In this document: one piece after another, positions 23,821-30,898 of the stretch
How positions within the stretch are numbered: the stretch's first letter is position 1
How the letters are laid out: every line of letters begins with the position of its first letter
From: an uncultured Nitrospira sp.
GTDB lineage: Bacteria; Nitrospirota; Nitrospiria; Nitrospirales; Nitrospiraceae
DNA length: 36,375 bases
Direction: 5' to 3'
Assembly: GCA_902500825.1 (NCBI GenBank)
Contig: CABVRX010000023.1
Coordinates: forward strand, 1 to 36,375
Notes under the pieces: generated by a model
What the model was told of the DNA's origin: nothing
Database searches by the model: none
What the model saw: only the letters and a program-made list of their open reading frames with translations
Translations under genes and position numbers: made by a program

Positions 23821-24045
23821 ATGACCAAACGAGAACAACACCGCTTCGTTCGTGCTCTGCTCAACAGTATTCACCGAGACATTCGGGTCGCCATCCGCAC
23901 GAACGTGATTCCGCGTTCATGGGACGGTATCGAGTTACGTGAATACATCGCGGAGAAGGGGAGAGGGGCCGCAAGGCTCCCTTTCTTCTCTTCAGACCGC
24001 AGGCCAGGAGAGGTGCGCATCACAACCTCCTTTCTACGGGCGTAA
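23821..24045 (+). CDS. Small hypothetical protein coupled to the zinc-binding gene
   Basis: A 74-residue basic protein: MTKREQHRFVRALLNSIHRD, then IRVAIRTNVIPRSWDGIELR and EYIAEKGRGAARLPF. The W-D-G-x-E-L-R-x-Y-I/L-A segment is found in other small plasmid proteins that I know only as hypothetical. The ATG at 23821 lies two bases after the previous stop, with GAGG nearby. Its 3' end overlaps the 3' end of the convergent traM-like gene by 12 bp, so the two operons meet here. Confidence 0.6.
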   Translation: MTKREQHRFVRALLNSIHRDIRVAIRTNVIPRSWDGIELREYIAEKGRGAARLPFFSSDRRPGEVRITTSFLRA

Positions 24046-24471
24046 GGTCCAGTACAGGACGACGGTTGCAAGAAAGGTCACCAGTGCCGCGAAGAGATTC
24101 CAATAGGCCATCCGTTCGGCCGTCTGCAACCGATCCGTGGCCTGCTCCAATGCGCCGGCGACTTCTTTTCGGATGGCGCTCGCGGTCTCGGAGACACTTG
24201 CGGCCAGCTCGTTCTTCATCGCCTCGATACTGGCCGTCACCGAGGCCAGAATGACGCGCTCCGCTTTCTTATTGACGTCCACCCCCCATTGCTGCAACAG
24301 GGCGTCTCCCTTCTGGTGAAACTCCGCCAGCAGGGCGTGCTGCGCCTTCGTCTGGTCATCCTGCAATCGCGCCAGGACCGTCTGGAGCATCAGCAGGGGA
24401 TCATGCCGGTCGAGCACTACGCCGTGTTTCGCGGCAATGTCTTGAATCAGGGCCTCGTGGTCCTCCGCCAT
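24034..24471 (-). CDS. traM: TraM-like conjugal transfer protein
   Basis: A 145-residue protein with a long helical, coiled-coil-like body (LQTVLARLQDDQTKAQHALL, VILASVTASIEAMKNELAAS, VSETASAIRKEVAGALEQAT) and one C-terminal membrane helix, AYWNLFAALVTFLATVVLYW. This matches the layout of IncP TraM. Its function in RP4 is auxiliary. The ATG at 24471 overlaps the traL stop (TGATG). It is the last gene of the traK-traL-traM operon that runs leftward from oriT. The call depends strongly on gene order, as sequence conservation is modest. Confidence 0.8.
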   Translation of the reverse strand: MAEDHEALIQDIAAKHGVVLDRHDPLLMLQTVLARLQDDQTKAQHALLAEFHQKGDALLQQWGVDVNKKAERVILASVTASIEAMKNELAASVSETASAIRKEVAGALEQATDRLQTAERMAYWNLFAALVTFLATVVLYWTLRP

Positions 24472-25196
24472 CACAACACCGGTACGGCAGCGAAGTGTTC
24501 AAACAACTGCTTTTTGATGATCGACAACCGTTGCCGCGCCATGATGGTCAGCGAGGGCTGGGCAATCGCTTCATCGAAGGTGAGATGCGCTTGCAACATC
24601 TCGCTCAAGTCTCGACCGAACGTTTCTTCTTTAAGGTCCGGGAGCCGCACAATCGCGGAGACGCGATCCTTATTCGACAGATAGGCTTTCATCTGCTCAA
24701 AGGGTTTCCCCTCGTGCTCGATCGGGCCCCAGTACGGATTGAGCCACACCACAAACGACACGTCTGCGGGAAACTGCTTCACGAGCTGCGTAAAGCCATG
24801 CAGGGTATCTGACTGGGCTTGGCCGCCGGTGATGACCGTATGCACCACCACCTGATGGCCCAGGCTCTGCAACAAAGCTGGCACTTGGTTGGTGATCAAA
24901 TAGGCAGACAACGGGACAAACGAACTCGCCCCATTATCGATCACCACATCCTCCTTGGTGTTCGCGACGCGCTCGACCAGCTGATCAAAACTGCGCGGAT
25001 CGATCTCGTCACCCTGCATGATATGCAGACGGGTCACCTGTAAGCTCCGATACGCCTGAAACGACGCGTTCACGGGGTCGGTATCGAGGCACAATGGATG
25101 TTGCCCCTTGGACAGTTTGTATTGCGCCACGAAGGCGGCAATCATCGATTTCCCGACCCCGCCTTTGCCCTGTAAGACCAGATGAATCGTTGCCAT
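24471..25196 (-). CDS. traL: TraL-like ParA-family ATPase
   Basis: A 241-residue P-loop ATPase. HLVLQGKGGVGKSMIAAFVA (residues about 5-24) is a deviant Walker A, CLDTDPVNASFQAY is the A' motif, and VVIDNGASSFVPLS is the Walker B region. IncP TraL has the same form and position, between traK and traM. Its role in transfer is accessory and poorly known. It differs from the parA gene at 20137 in length and C-terminal part, so it is not a second partition gene. The start overlaps the traK stop (TAATG). Confidence 0.9.
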   Translation of the reverse strand: MATIHLVLQGKGGVGKSMIAAFVAQYKLSKGQHPLCLDTDPVNASFQAYRSLQVTRLHIMQGDEIDPRSFDQLVERVANTKEDVVIDNGASSFVPLSAYLITNQVPALLQSLGHQVVVHTVITGGQAQSDTLHGFTQLVKQFPADVSFVVWLNPYWGPIEHEGKPFEQMKAYLSNKDRVSAIVRLPDLKEETFGRDLSEMLQAHLTFDEAIAQPSLTIMARQRLSIIKKQLFEHFAAVPVL

Positions 25197-25561
25197 TAGT
25201 ACAAGTCCTCCTCATTCGGAACGGGATTGAAGGTGAACCCACTGCCTTGTGATCCTGCCGGAGTAGGCGTGAGAGGTTTCTTCGCCGTCGATGCCCCCTG
25301 CGTGGCCGGACGGGGAGCGGGGCGTCCCTCCGAGGGTTGCTGCATCAGTGAGCGGACATGGGATCGAAACGTTTCATACCCGCACGCAAGCGTGCCTTCC
25401 TCATGCAAGGTATTCCAAATCATCGCGAGCGAGCACCCATCGGTCAGGGCCTGGTCAATCTCCGGCAGCAGGGCGACGATCTGGGCTCGATTGCGCGCGG
25501 CGGGCGACACCCGTTGCGCTCGGGCTTGCACTCTGGCCGACAAACTTGTCTTCTTGCCCAC
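25196..25561 (-). CDS. traK: TraK-like oriT-binding protein
   Basis: A 121-residue protein, if begun at the GTG at 25559-25561. It reads VGKKTSLSARVQARAQRVSP, then AARNRAQIVALLPEIDQALT, then a core CSLAMIWNTLHEEGTLACGY with ETFRSHVRSLM, and a proline-rich tail. This is the TraK family pattern (A-x-I-W-x-x-L-x-x-E-G-x-x-x-x-x-Y-x-x-F). TraK wraps oriT DNA beside nic to expose it to the relaxase. The frame extends to 25681, but that start would run through the nic region, so the later GTG is preferred although its ribosome site is poor. It diverges from traJ across oriT. Confidence 0.82.
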   Translation of the reverse strand: MGKKTSLSARVQARAQRVSPAARNRAQIVALLPEIDQALTDGCSLAMIWNTLHEEGTLACGYETFRSHVRSLMQQPSEGRPAPRPATQGASTAKKPLTPTPAGSQGSGFTFNPVPNEEDLY

Positions 25562-25656
25562 GGCCGGATCATACCGTATCGTCTCTGAGAAATGACAGAG
25601 AAAACACAACAGACATCCAGCTAGACTCCCAGAAAAGAACCGTGTATAGTGCCGGG

Positions 25657-25704
25657 CAGGATAGGTGAAGGGGGCCCCCAAGTGTCTTGGTGTCCCCCTT
25701 CACC
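25657..25704 (-). other. oriT: Origin of transfer (oriT) with RP4-type nic core
   Basis: On the minus strand CTTCACCTATCCTGCCCGG (25652-25670) equals the RP4 nic region. The expected cut lies after CCTATCCTG, between 25657 and 25656. Next to it are two 19-bp arms in inverse orientation, GGTGAAGGGGGCCCCCAAG (25664-25682) and CTTGGTGTCCCCCTTCACC (25686-25704), identical at 17 of 19 positions around TGT. RP4 has a 19-bp inverted repeat at the same place, where TraJ binds one arm. The site lies between divergent traK and traJ, as in RP4. Confidence 0.95.
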
Positions 25705-25786
25705 CTCCCTGCTTCGCGCGTCGCGCTCAACGGGAGTCCTGCTCGGCGAGGCTGACGGCTCCCGCCGTCTCGGAACGAGGAGAGGC

Positions 25787-26188
25787 ATGGCAGGTCGTTC
25801 ACGGCCGAAGAAAAAGGACCAGGCGCCGATCAAGGTCTACTGTCTTCCGGAGGAGCGAGCGGTGATCGAGGCGAACGCCCGCGCTACCGGATTAAGCAAG
25901 TCGGTCTATTTGCTCCGGGTGGGGATGGGGACTCCGATCCCCAGTATCGTGGACCATGAACGGATCGAGGAGTTGCTGAAGATCAACGGTGACGTGGGAC
26001 GTTTGGGGGGCTTGCTCAAATTATGGCTTTCACGCGAACAGTCTTTACAAGGGATCGATGCCCGCACCGTCCGCACCACCCTCAAGACGATTGAAGCGAC
26101 CCAAGACACGATGATGAACCTCCTGCGCACGGTGTTGCGACCCAAGGCCGAACCACCGGCTCAGCGCGAACTGGACCAAGACAGATGA
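25787..26188 (+). CDS. traJ: TraJ-like relaxosome protein
   Basis: A 133-residue DNA-binding protein. A basic start MAGRSRPKKKDQAPIKVYCL leads to the ribbon-helix-helix (PEERAVIEANARATGLSKSV), then the MobC/TraJ-like segment ELLKINGDVGRLGGLLKLWL (N-x-x-x-N-Q/G-L-x-x-L-x-x-x-x form). TraJ binds the oriT inverted repeat and positions the relaxase at nic. The frame runs back to 25649 through oriT, but GAGGAGAGG before the ATG at 25787 settles the start. Its stop overlaps traI by four bases. Confidence 0.93.
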   Translation: MAGRSRPKKKDQAPIKVYCLPEERAVIEANARATGLSKSVYLLRVGMGTPIPSIVDHERIEELLKINGDVGRLGGLLKLWLSREQSLQGIDARTVRTTLKTIEATQDTMMNLLRTVLRPKAEPPAQRELDQDR

Positions 26189-28143
26189 TTCTCAAGCACG
26201 TCCCCATGCGCTCGGTGCGGAAAAGCAATGTGGTGGAGCTCGTGCACTATCTCACCAACACGCAGGGCAGGCAGGAACGGGTGGGGGACATCACGCTGAC
26301 CAACTGCGCGAGCGATCACCACGAAGCCGCTGCCCTCGAAATCCTGAATACTCAGGCGCAGAACACCCGTGCCAAATCCGATAAGACCTATCATCTGATC
26401 CTCAGTTTCCGGGCGGGCGAAACGGTGCCCGCAGACATCTTGAGGACACTCGAAGCCCGCGTGTGCGAGGGACTGGGATTTGGGGAGCATCAACGGGTCA
26501 GTGTCACGCACTCTGATACGGACCATGTGCACCTCCACGTCGCGATCAACAAAATTCATCCGGTTCGGCACACCATGCACGACCCGTTCAACGCGTATCA
26601 CACCATCGGACGGCTCTGTGCCACCTTGGAGCAGGAATTCCGCCTCGGACAGGACAACCACCAGGCAAAGAAGACCATCTCGGAGACTCGCGCCACGGAT
26701 ATGGAGCGGCACACGGGCACCGAAAGCTTGATCGGCTGGATTCAACGTGAAGCACTCACGGAATTGCGTGAGGCGCGAAGCTGGGAGGACTTTACTCGTG
26801 TGCTCCATCAGCACGGGCTGTCGCTCCAATCCCGTGGACAAGGATTTGTGCTCACGGACGGGGAGGGGACGTTCGTGAAAGCCAGCTCAGTCGCACGGGA
26901 TCTGTCGAAGGTCTCGCTCGAACGCCGCCTCGGTCCTCGTGAGGCTTCGCACACACCGCGTGCGGCACAGCCGCCGCCGCGAGTCGAACCGAGACGACCA
27001 TCGCAGGTGACATCCATCATGCCACGATATGAACCGCGCCCGCTCCGCAGTCGGATGGACACCCGCGCCCTCTATGCCCGCTATCAGCAGGATCGAGTGA
27101 CCCGCGTTCAAGGCCGATCCCATGCCTTCCGGCAGGCGAACACCAAGAAGACGCAGCAAATGTCCGCCGCGAGACGGGCCTGGCAATTGAAGCGCGGCAC
27201 GATCAAGTTGACGAAGACTACGCGTCTGCACAAGACCGCCCTCTATCTTCTGGCGTCCAGAAATTATCGTTCTAACATGCATGAGATCCGCTCGCAGTAC
27301 GGTCGAGAACGGGCGGCGCTCACCGCGCGGTTTCGACACCTCACCTGGGTGGACTGGCTCCGGCAGCAGGCTATGGGAGGCGATCAGGAGGCGCTTCGCG
27401 CGTTACGCGCTCGCGACTCCACGCACGGACTCCAAGGGGACACACTCATGGCGTCTGGTTACCCCGTGCTGAAGGCCGCGGTTGGAGCCTATCAAGATTC
27501 CGTGACGAAACAGGGGACGATCATTTATCGCGTCGGGGCATCCGCAGTCCGCGATGATGGATCGAAATTACAGGTGTCGCGTGAAGTCACCGACGAGGGG
27601 ATTGTCGCGGCCCTCCGGCTCGCGATGGGCAAGTACGGGACCCACCTGGCTGTGAACGGCTGCGAGGTCTTCAAGGATCGTGTTGCCCGTGCGGCCGCAC
27701 AATCGGCCTTCGCGGTGCGATTCACGGATGCCACGGTGGAAACTCGCCGTGTGCGCTATGCCCAGGAGTTCAGCCAGCAGTCCGTTCAGGCTCCATCACC
27801 GACAGAACAGGGTTTGCCACGGACGGACGCGCCGCCGGACACTCGCACGCCGACGGACCGCGCCATTGACGCCTATCTTGCTGAGCGCAACGCGACACGA
27901 AAGCGGGTCACCGATATTCTCCCCCATCGGCGGTTCGAGGCGCGTGATGTCGGACTGCACCCGTTTGCCGGGCTTCGGACGATCGACGGCATTGATTTAG
28001 CCCTGATCCATCACAATCATGAAATCGTGGTGGTCGGCATCGATGCGCGGACGGCGCAACGCCTCACGCGCGTGACACTCGGAGCGTCCATTCAGGTTCG
28101 TGAGTCCGGCTCCATTCGAATTGGGAAAGGACGACGGCTATGA
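26185..28143 (+). CDS. traI: TraI-like relaxase (MOBP type)
   Basis: A 652-residue relaxase closely following RP4 TraI in its first 150 residues. MILKHVPMRSVRKSNVVELV ends just before the catalytic Tyr22. Motif II has KTYHLILSFRAGE with Ser74. Motif III, VSVTHSDTDHVHLHVAINKI, holds His109, His116 and His118. It would cut oriT at nic, stay bound to the 5' end and be pumped with the strand. The C-terminal part (residues about 270-650) is basic and less recognisable. It is shorter than RP4 TraI and shows no primase or helicase motif. Confidence 0.96.
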   Translation: MILKHVPMRSVRKSNVVELVHYLTNTQGRQERVGDITLTNCASDHHEAAALEILNTQAQNTRAKSDKTYHLILSFRAGETVPADILRTLEARVCEGLGFGEHQRVSVTHSDTDHVHLHVAINKIHPVRHTMHDPFNAYHTIGRLCATLEQEFRLGQDNHQAKKTISETRATDMERHTGTESLIGWIQREALTELREARSWEDFTRVLHQHGLSLQSRGQGFVLTDGEGTFVKASSVARDLSKVSLERRLGPREASHTPRAAQPPPRVEPRRPSQVTSIMPRYEPRPLRSRMDTRALYARYQQDRVTRVQGRSHAFRQANTKKTQQMSAARRAWQLKRGTIKLTKTTRLHKTALYLLASRNYRSNMHEIRSQYGRERAALTARFRHLTWVDWLRQQAMGGDQEALRALRARDSTHGLQGDTLMASGYPVLKAAVGAYQDSVTKQGTIIYRVGASAVRDDGSKLQVSREVTDEGIVAALRLAMGKYGTHLAVNGCEVFKDRVARAAAQSAFAVRFTDATVETRRVRYAQEFSQQSVQAPSPTEQGLPRTDAPPDTRTPTDRAIDAYLAERNATRKRVTDILPHRRFEARDVGLHPFAGLRTIDGIDLALIHHNHEIVVVGIDARTAQRLTRVTLGASIQVRESGSIRIGKGRRL

Positions 28144-30083
28144 GTACCGCCTATAATAATGCGATCGGTCCGCAAGTGCGTACTCCGCCACCGAAACCAG
28201 GCCTCGTCATTCCTGTTCTGGCCGTGCTGTCCCTCGTCCTGGGCCTCCAATCGGCCACGCAATACTTTGCCTCCATCTTCGCGTATCAAGACATCTTAGG
28301 GACACACCTTAACCATCTCTATCCGCCCTGGGCGATCGTCGGGTGGGCGCAACAGTGGGCGAACGACTATCCGATGCAATTGAAACAAGCTGGGGGATTG
28401 GGGATGATTATCGCGGCGACCGGGCTGCTCGGTTTGGTGATCGTGCGGGTACTGCAGGCCATGCGCCCGCGTCCGAATCCCTATCTGCATGGCTCGGCGC
28501 GATGGGCCAACGAAACGGATCTTGAACAGGCCTCGTTGCTGCCTCGGTCGAGAACCCTGTGGGATGTCATCCGAGGTTCCTCCACGTCTGCAAATGATGG
28601 GGTCTACGTCGGAGGCTGGCTCGATCCAAATGGGCGACTCCAATATCTCCGGCACAGTGGGCCGGAACATGTGTTGACCTTCGCGCCGACGCGCTCGGGG
28701 AAAGGCGTGGGCTTGGTGATCCCGACGCTCTTATCCTGGCCCCACAGTGCGCTGATTTCAGACCCGAAAGGGGAGTTGTGGGCACTCACGGCAGGCTGGC
28801 GGCAACAACATGCTCACAATAAAGTGCTGCGGTTTGAGCCTGCGGCGAAAGAGGGGACGGTGCGCTGGAACCCGCTGGACGAGATCCGCATTGGGACGGA
28901 CTATGAAGTGGGTGATGTGCAGAATCTCGCCACGATGATTGTTGATCCAGATGGACGCGGCTTGGAGACCCATTGGCAGAAGACAAGCCAAGCGCTCTTG
29001 GTCGGGGTGATTCTCCATGCGCTCTATCACGCTCGCCACGACGGGACGACGACTTCACTGCCTGCGGTGGACGCGATGCTGTCTGATCCGACCAAGAAGA
29101 TTGACGACCTCTGGAAGGCGATGACCACGTATGGCCATGTGAACGGGCAGGTGCATCCCGTCGTGGGGTCTGCCGCACGCGACATGATGGACCGACCGGA
29201 GGAGGAAGCGGGGTCGGTGCTCTCGACCACCAAATCCTACTTGGCGCTCTACCGGGATCCGGTGGTGGCCCACACGGTCAGTGCGTCGGAATTCAGGATC
29301 ACGGATCTGATGCACCATGACCATCCGATCAGCGTCTATATCGTCACGACGCCGAATGATAAAATCCGACTGCGCCCGCTGGTCCGGGTGCTCCTCACGA
29401 TGGCCGTTCGGTTGCTTACGGACCACAACACCTTCTGTCGGTCGTCAGCGCCCGTGTCTCCGGCAGGGCCGCTACAGTCCGCCCTCACCGCCTCGTATCA
29501 ACATCGCTTGCTGGTCATGCTCGATGAGTTCCCCAGTCTCGGCAAGATGGAGATCCTGCAAGAATCCCTCGCGTTCATGGCCGGATACGGCCTGAAGTTC
29601 TATTTGATCTGTCAGGACATCACGCAACTGAAGAGTCGGGACACCGGCTACGGCCATGATGAGTCCATTACCTCCAACTGCCATATCCAGAATGCGTTTC
29701 CACCCAATCGCATAGAAACCGCTGAACATCTGTCGCGCCTTACGGGGCAAACCACCGTGGTCACGGAACAACTGACGGTGAGTGGTCGGCGCACCAGCGG
29801 ATGGCACGGCCATGAATCTCGCACGACGCACGAGGTGCAACGGCCGCTGCTCACCCCCGATGAATGTCTGCGTATGCCGGGACCGAAGAAAGATCCGCAG
29901 GGCCAGATCACGGAACCGGGCGATATGGTGATTTATGTCGCAGGCTTTCCCGCGATCTACGGCCGTCAGCCCCTCTATTTCCAGGACCCGACCTTTGCGG
30001 CGCGCGCCGCGATCGCGCCTCCTGCAAGCAGCGACACGCTCAGAGATGTACGGGACACCAAACCGGTCACGGTCACGCTTTGA
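28140..30083 (+). CDS. traG: TraG/VirD4-like coupling protein
   Basis: A 647-residue type IV coupling protein. Two N-terminal membrane helices (PVLAVLSLVLGLQSA and GMIIAATGLLGLVIVRVL) precede PYLHGSARWANETDLEQA, Walker A FAPTRSGKGVGLVIPT (about residues 181-196), LISDPKGELWALTAGW and Walker B LVMLDEFPSLGKM. The motor would link the TraI-bound strand to the Trb channel and drive DNA export. Start and stop overlap traI and traF respectively. Size and motifs match RP4 TraG. Confidence 0.96.
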   Translation: MSTAYNNAIGPQVRTPPPKPGLVIPVLAVLSLVLGLQSATQYFASIFAYQDILGTHLNHLYPPWAIVGWAQQWANDYPMQLKQAGGLGMIIAATGLLGLVIVRVLQAMRPRPNPYLHGSARWANETDLEQASLLPRSRTLWDVIRGSSTSANDGVYVGGWLDPNGRLQYLRHSGPEHVLTFAPTRSGKGVGLVIPTLLSWPHSALISDPKGELWALTAGWRQQHAHNKVLRFEPAAKEGTVRWNPLDEIRIGTDYEVGDVQNLATMIVDPDGRGLETHWQKTSQALLVGVILHALYHARHDGTTTSLPAVDAMLSDPTKKIDDLWKAMTTYGHVNGQVHPVVGSAARDMMDRPEEEAGSVLSTTKSYLALYRDPVVAHTVSASEFRITDLMHHDHPISVYIVTTPNDKIRLRPLVRVLLTMAVRLLTDHNTFCRSSAPVSPAGPLQSALTASYQHRLLVMLDEFPSLGKMEILQESLAFMAGYGLKFYLICQDITQLKSRDTGYGHDESITSNCHIQNAFPPNRIETAEHLSRLTGQTTVVTEQLTVSGRRTSGWHGHESRTTHEVQRPLLTPDECLRMPGPKKDPQGQITEPGDMVIYVAGFPAIYGRQPLYFQDPTFAARAAIAPPASSDTLRDVRDTKPVTVTL

Positions 30084-30109
30084 CCGTTCGCCTTCCACGC
30101 GGGGTCGTC

Positions 30110-30616
30110 ATGGCGCTGAGTGTGTTCGTGTGTCTCGCCCTCGTCGTCGTGCTGGCCCATCAAGCCGGGCTCCGCGTCAACACCACGCGCAGCATCCCGC
30201 TCGGGCTCTATGTGCTGTCGAATGAGCCGATTGAGAAAGGGGCGTACGTGCTGTTCTGTCCACCGGAGCGCCCGGAGTTTGATTTAGCGAAGGAGCGGGG
30301 TTACATCGGAGCGGGATTCTGTCCCGGTGGATACGGGAATATGATGAAGAAGGTCTTGGCCGCTCACAACGATGTGGTGAGCGTGACGGATGGAGGGGTC
30401 ATGATTAACGGGATGCTTATTCCCGCAAGTCAGCCCATCGAGGCGGATTTGATAGGACGACCGCTCCCACGGTTCCGTGTCACCGCTCATGTGCTGGATC
30501 CAACGGAACTCTTGTTGATGTCGGACACCAACAGCCGTTCTTTCGATGCCCGCTACTTTGGTCCCATTGATCGGGATCACATTCAAGGCCTCATCTATCC
30601 AATTTTCACTTGGTAG
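30110..30616 (+). CDS. traF: TraF-like pilin-processing peptidase (S26 type)
   Basis: A 168-residue membrane peptidase. One N-terminal helix (ALSVFVCLALVVVLAHQAGL) is followed by NTTRSIPLGLYVLSNEP with the nucleophile Ser28 and by GNMMKKVLAAHNDVV with the general base Lys80. A C-terminal MSDTNSRSFDARYFGPI completes the signal-peptidase-like fold. The Ser-Lys spacing of 52 equals that of RP4 TraF (Ser37, Lys89). It would trim and circularise TrbC pilin. A TTG at 30080 overlapping the traG stop is an alternative start that gives ten more residues. A hairpin repeat follows the stop by four bases. Confidence 0.92.
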   Translation: MALSVFVCLALVVVLAHQAGLRVNTTRSIPLGLYVLSNEPIEKGAYVLFCPPERPEFDLAKERGYIGAGFCPGGYGNMMKKVLAAHNDVVSVTDGGVMINGMLIPASQPIEADLIGRPLPRFRVTAHVLDPTELLLMSDTNSRSFDARYFGPIDRDHIQGLIYPIFTW

Positions 30617-30620
30617 GAAC

Positions 30621-30664
30621 GGACGCCTCCGGCGCAAAGGCCGAAGGCGTCCGAGGGCCGGTTA
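30621..30664. repeat. 44-bp hairpin repeat, right copy (inverted)
   Basis: The reverse complement of this segment matches 5045-5088 at 41 of 44 positions. GGACGCCT pairs with AGGCGTCC and CCGGC with GGCCG in a stem of about 13 pairs. It begins four bases after the traF stop and lies before the convergent caspase locus, so it probably ends traJ-I-G-F transcription. It marks the right edge of the conjugative backbone. Confidence 0.85.
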
Positions 30665-30739
30665 GTTGTATGGAGTGTGGGGTATTTGACACCCACCTTT
30701 GCGCTCTTGAATCATGCGAATTCTGCACGAGTGCAGAGG

Positions 30740-30853
30740 ATGAAACAGCATCGATACTATGGGGACATTGAGATGTACGTGGAGGAGATCCAGAAACTGT
30801 TGGAGAGGACGGAGGAGGCAGTGGCGTGTGGATTGTCAGATGGATGTGGTTAA
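30740..30853 (+). CDS. Possible 37-residue small protein or gene remnant
   Basis: An ATG frame reads MKQHRYYGDIEMYVEEIQKL, then LERTEEAVACGLSDGCG and a stop. The charged, helical composition and codon choice look like coding sequence, and the frame is open a little upstream of the ATG. AGAGG lies directly against the ATG, too close for a good ribosome site. It could be the remains of a longer gene at the plasmid edge or a real small protein. I do not recognise it. Confidence 0.25.
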   Translation: MKQHRYYGDIEMYVEEIQKLLERTEEAVACGLSDGCG

Positions 30854-30898
30854 TGAGCGGTGTGGCGGTTTATCGTACATTCTGTCCCATCGCCCCCG

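Larger units (their letters stand above)
5045..30664. mobile_element. IncP (RP4)-like conjugative plasmid backbone, bounded by inverted hairpin repeats
   Basis: Between the two 44-bp inverted copies lie a full mating-pore operon (trbB to trbN), a replication origin with initiator, a partition pair, antirestriction, and a relaxosome region with oriT and traJ-I-G-F opposite traK-L-M. Gene order in both transfer blocks follows RP4 Tra2 and Tra1. No integrase, excisionase or att site is seen inside, which favours a plasmid or an integrated plasmid over a typical ICE. The outer limits are inferred. The small gene at 4799, with its leader, may also belong to the element. Confidence 0.8.

Noticed and set aside
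24471-25196. TraL read as a second ParA partition gene
   Set aside because: Its place between traK and traM, the overlaps with both and the different C-terminal part identify it as the IncP TraL type.
5045-30664. The inverted 44-bp repeats as transposon ends
   Set aside because: No transposase lies inside, no target duplication is visible, and each copy is itself a hairpin after a stop codon, which fits terminators better.
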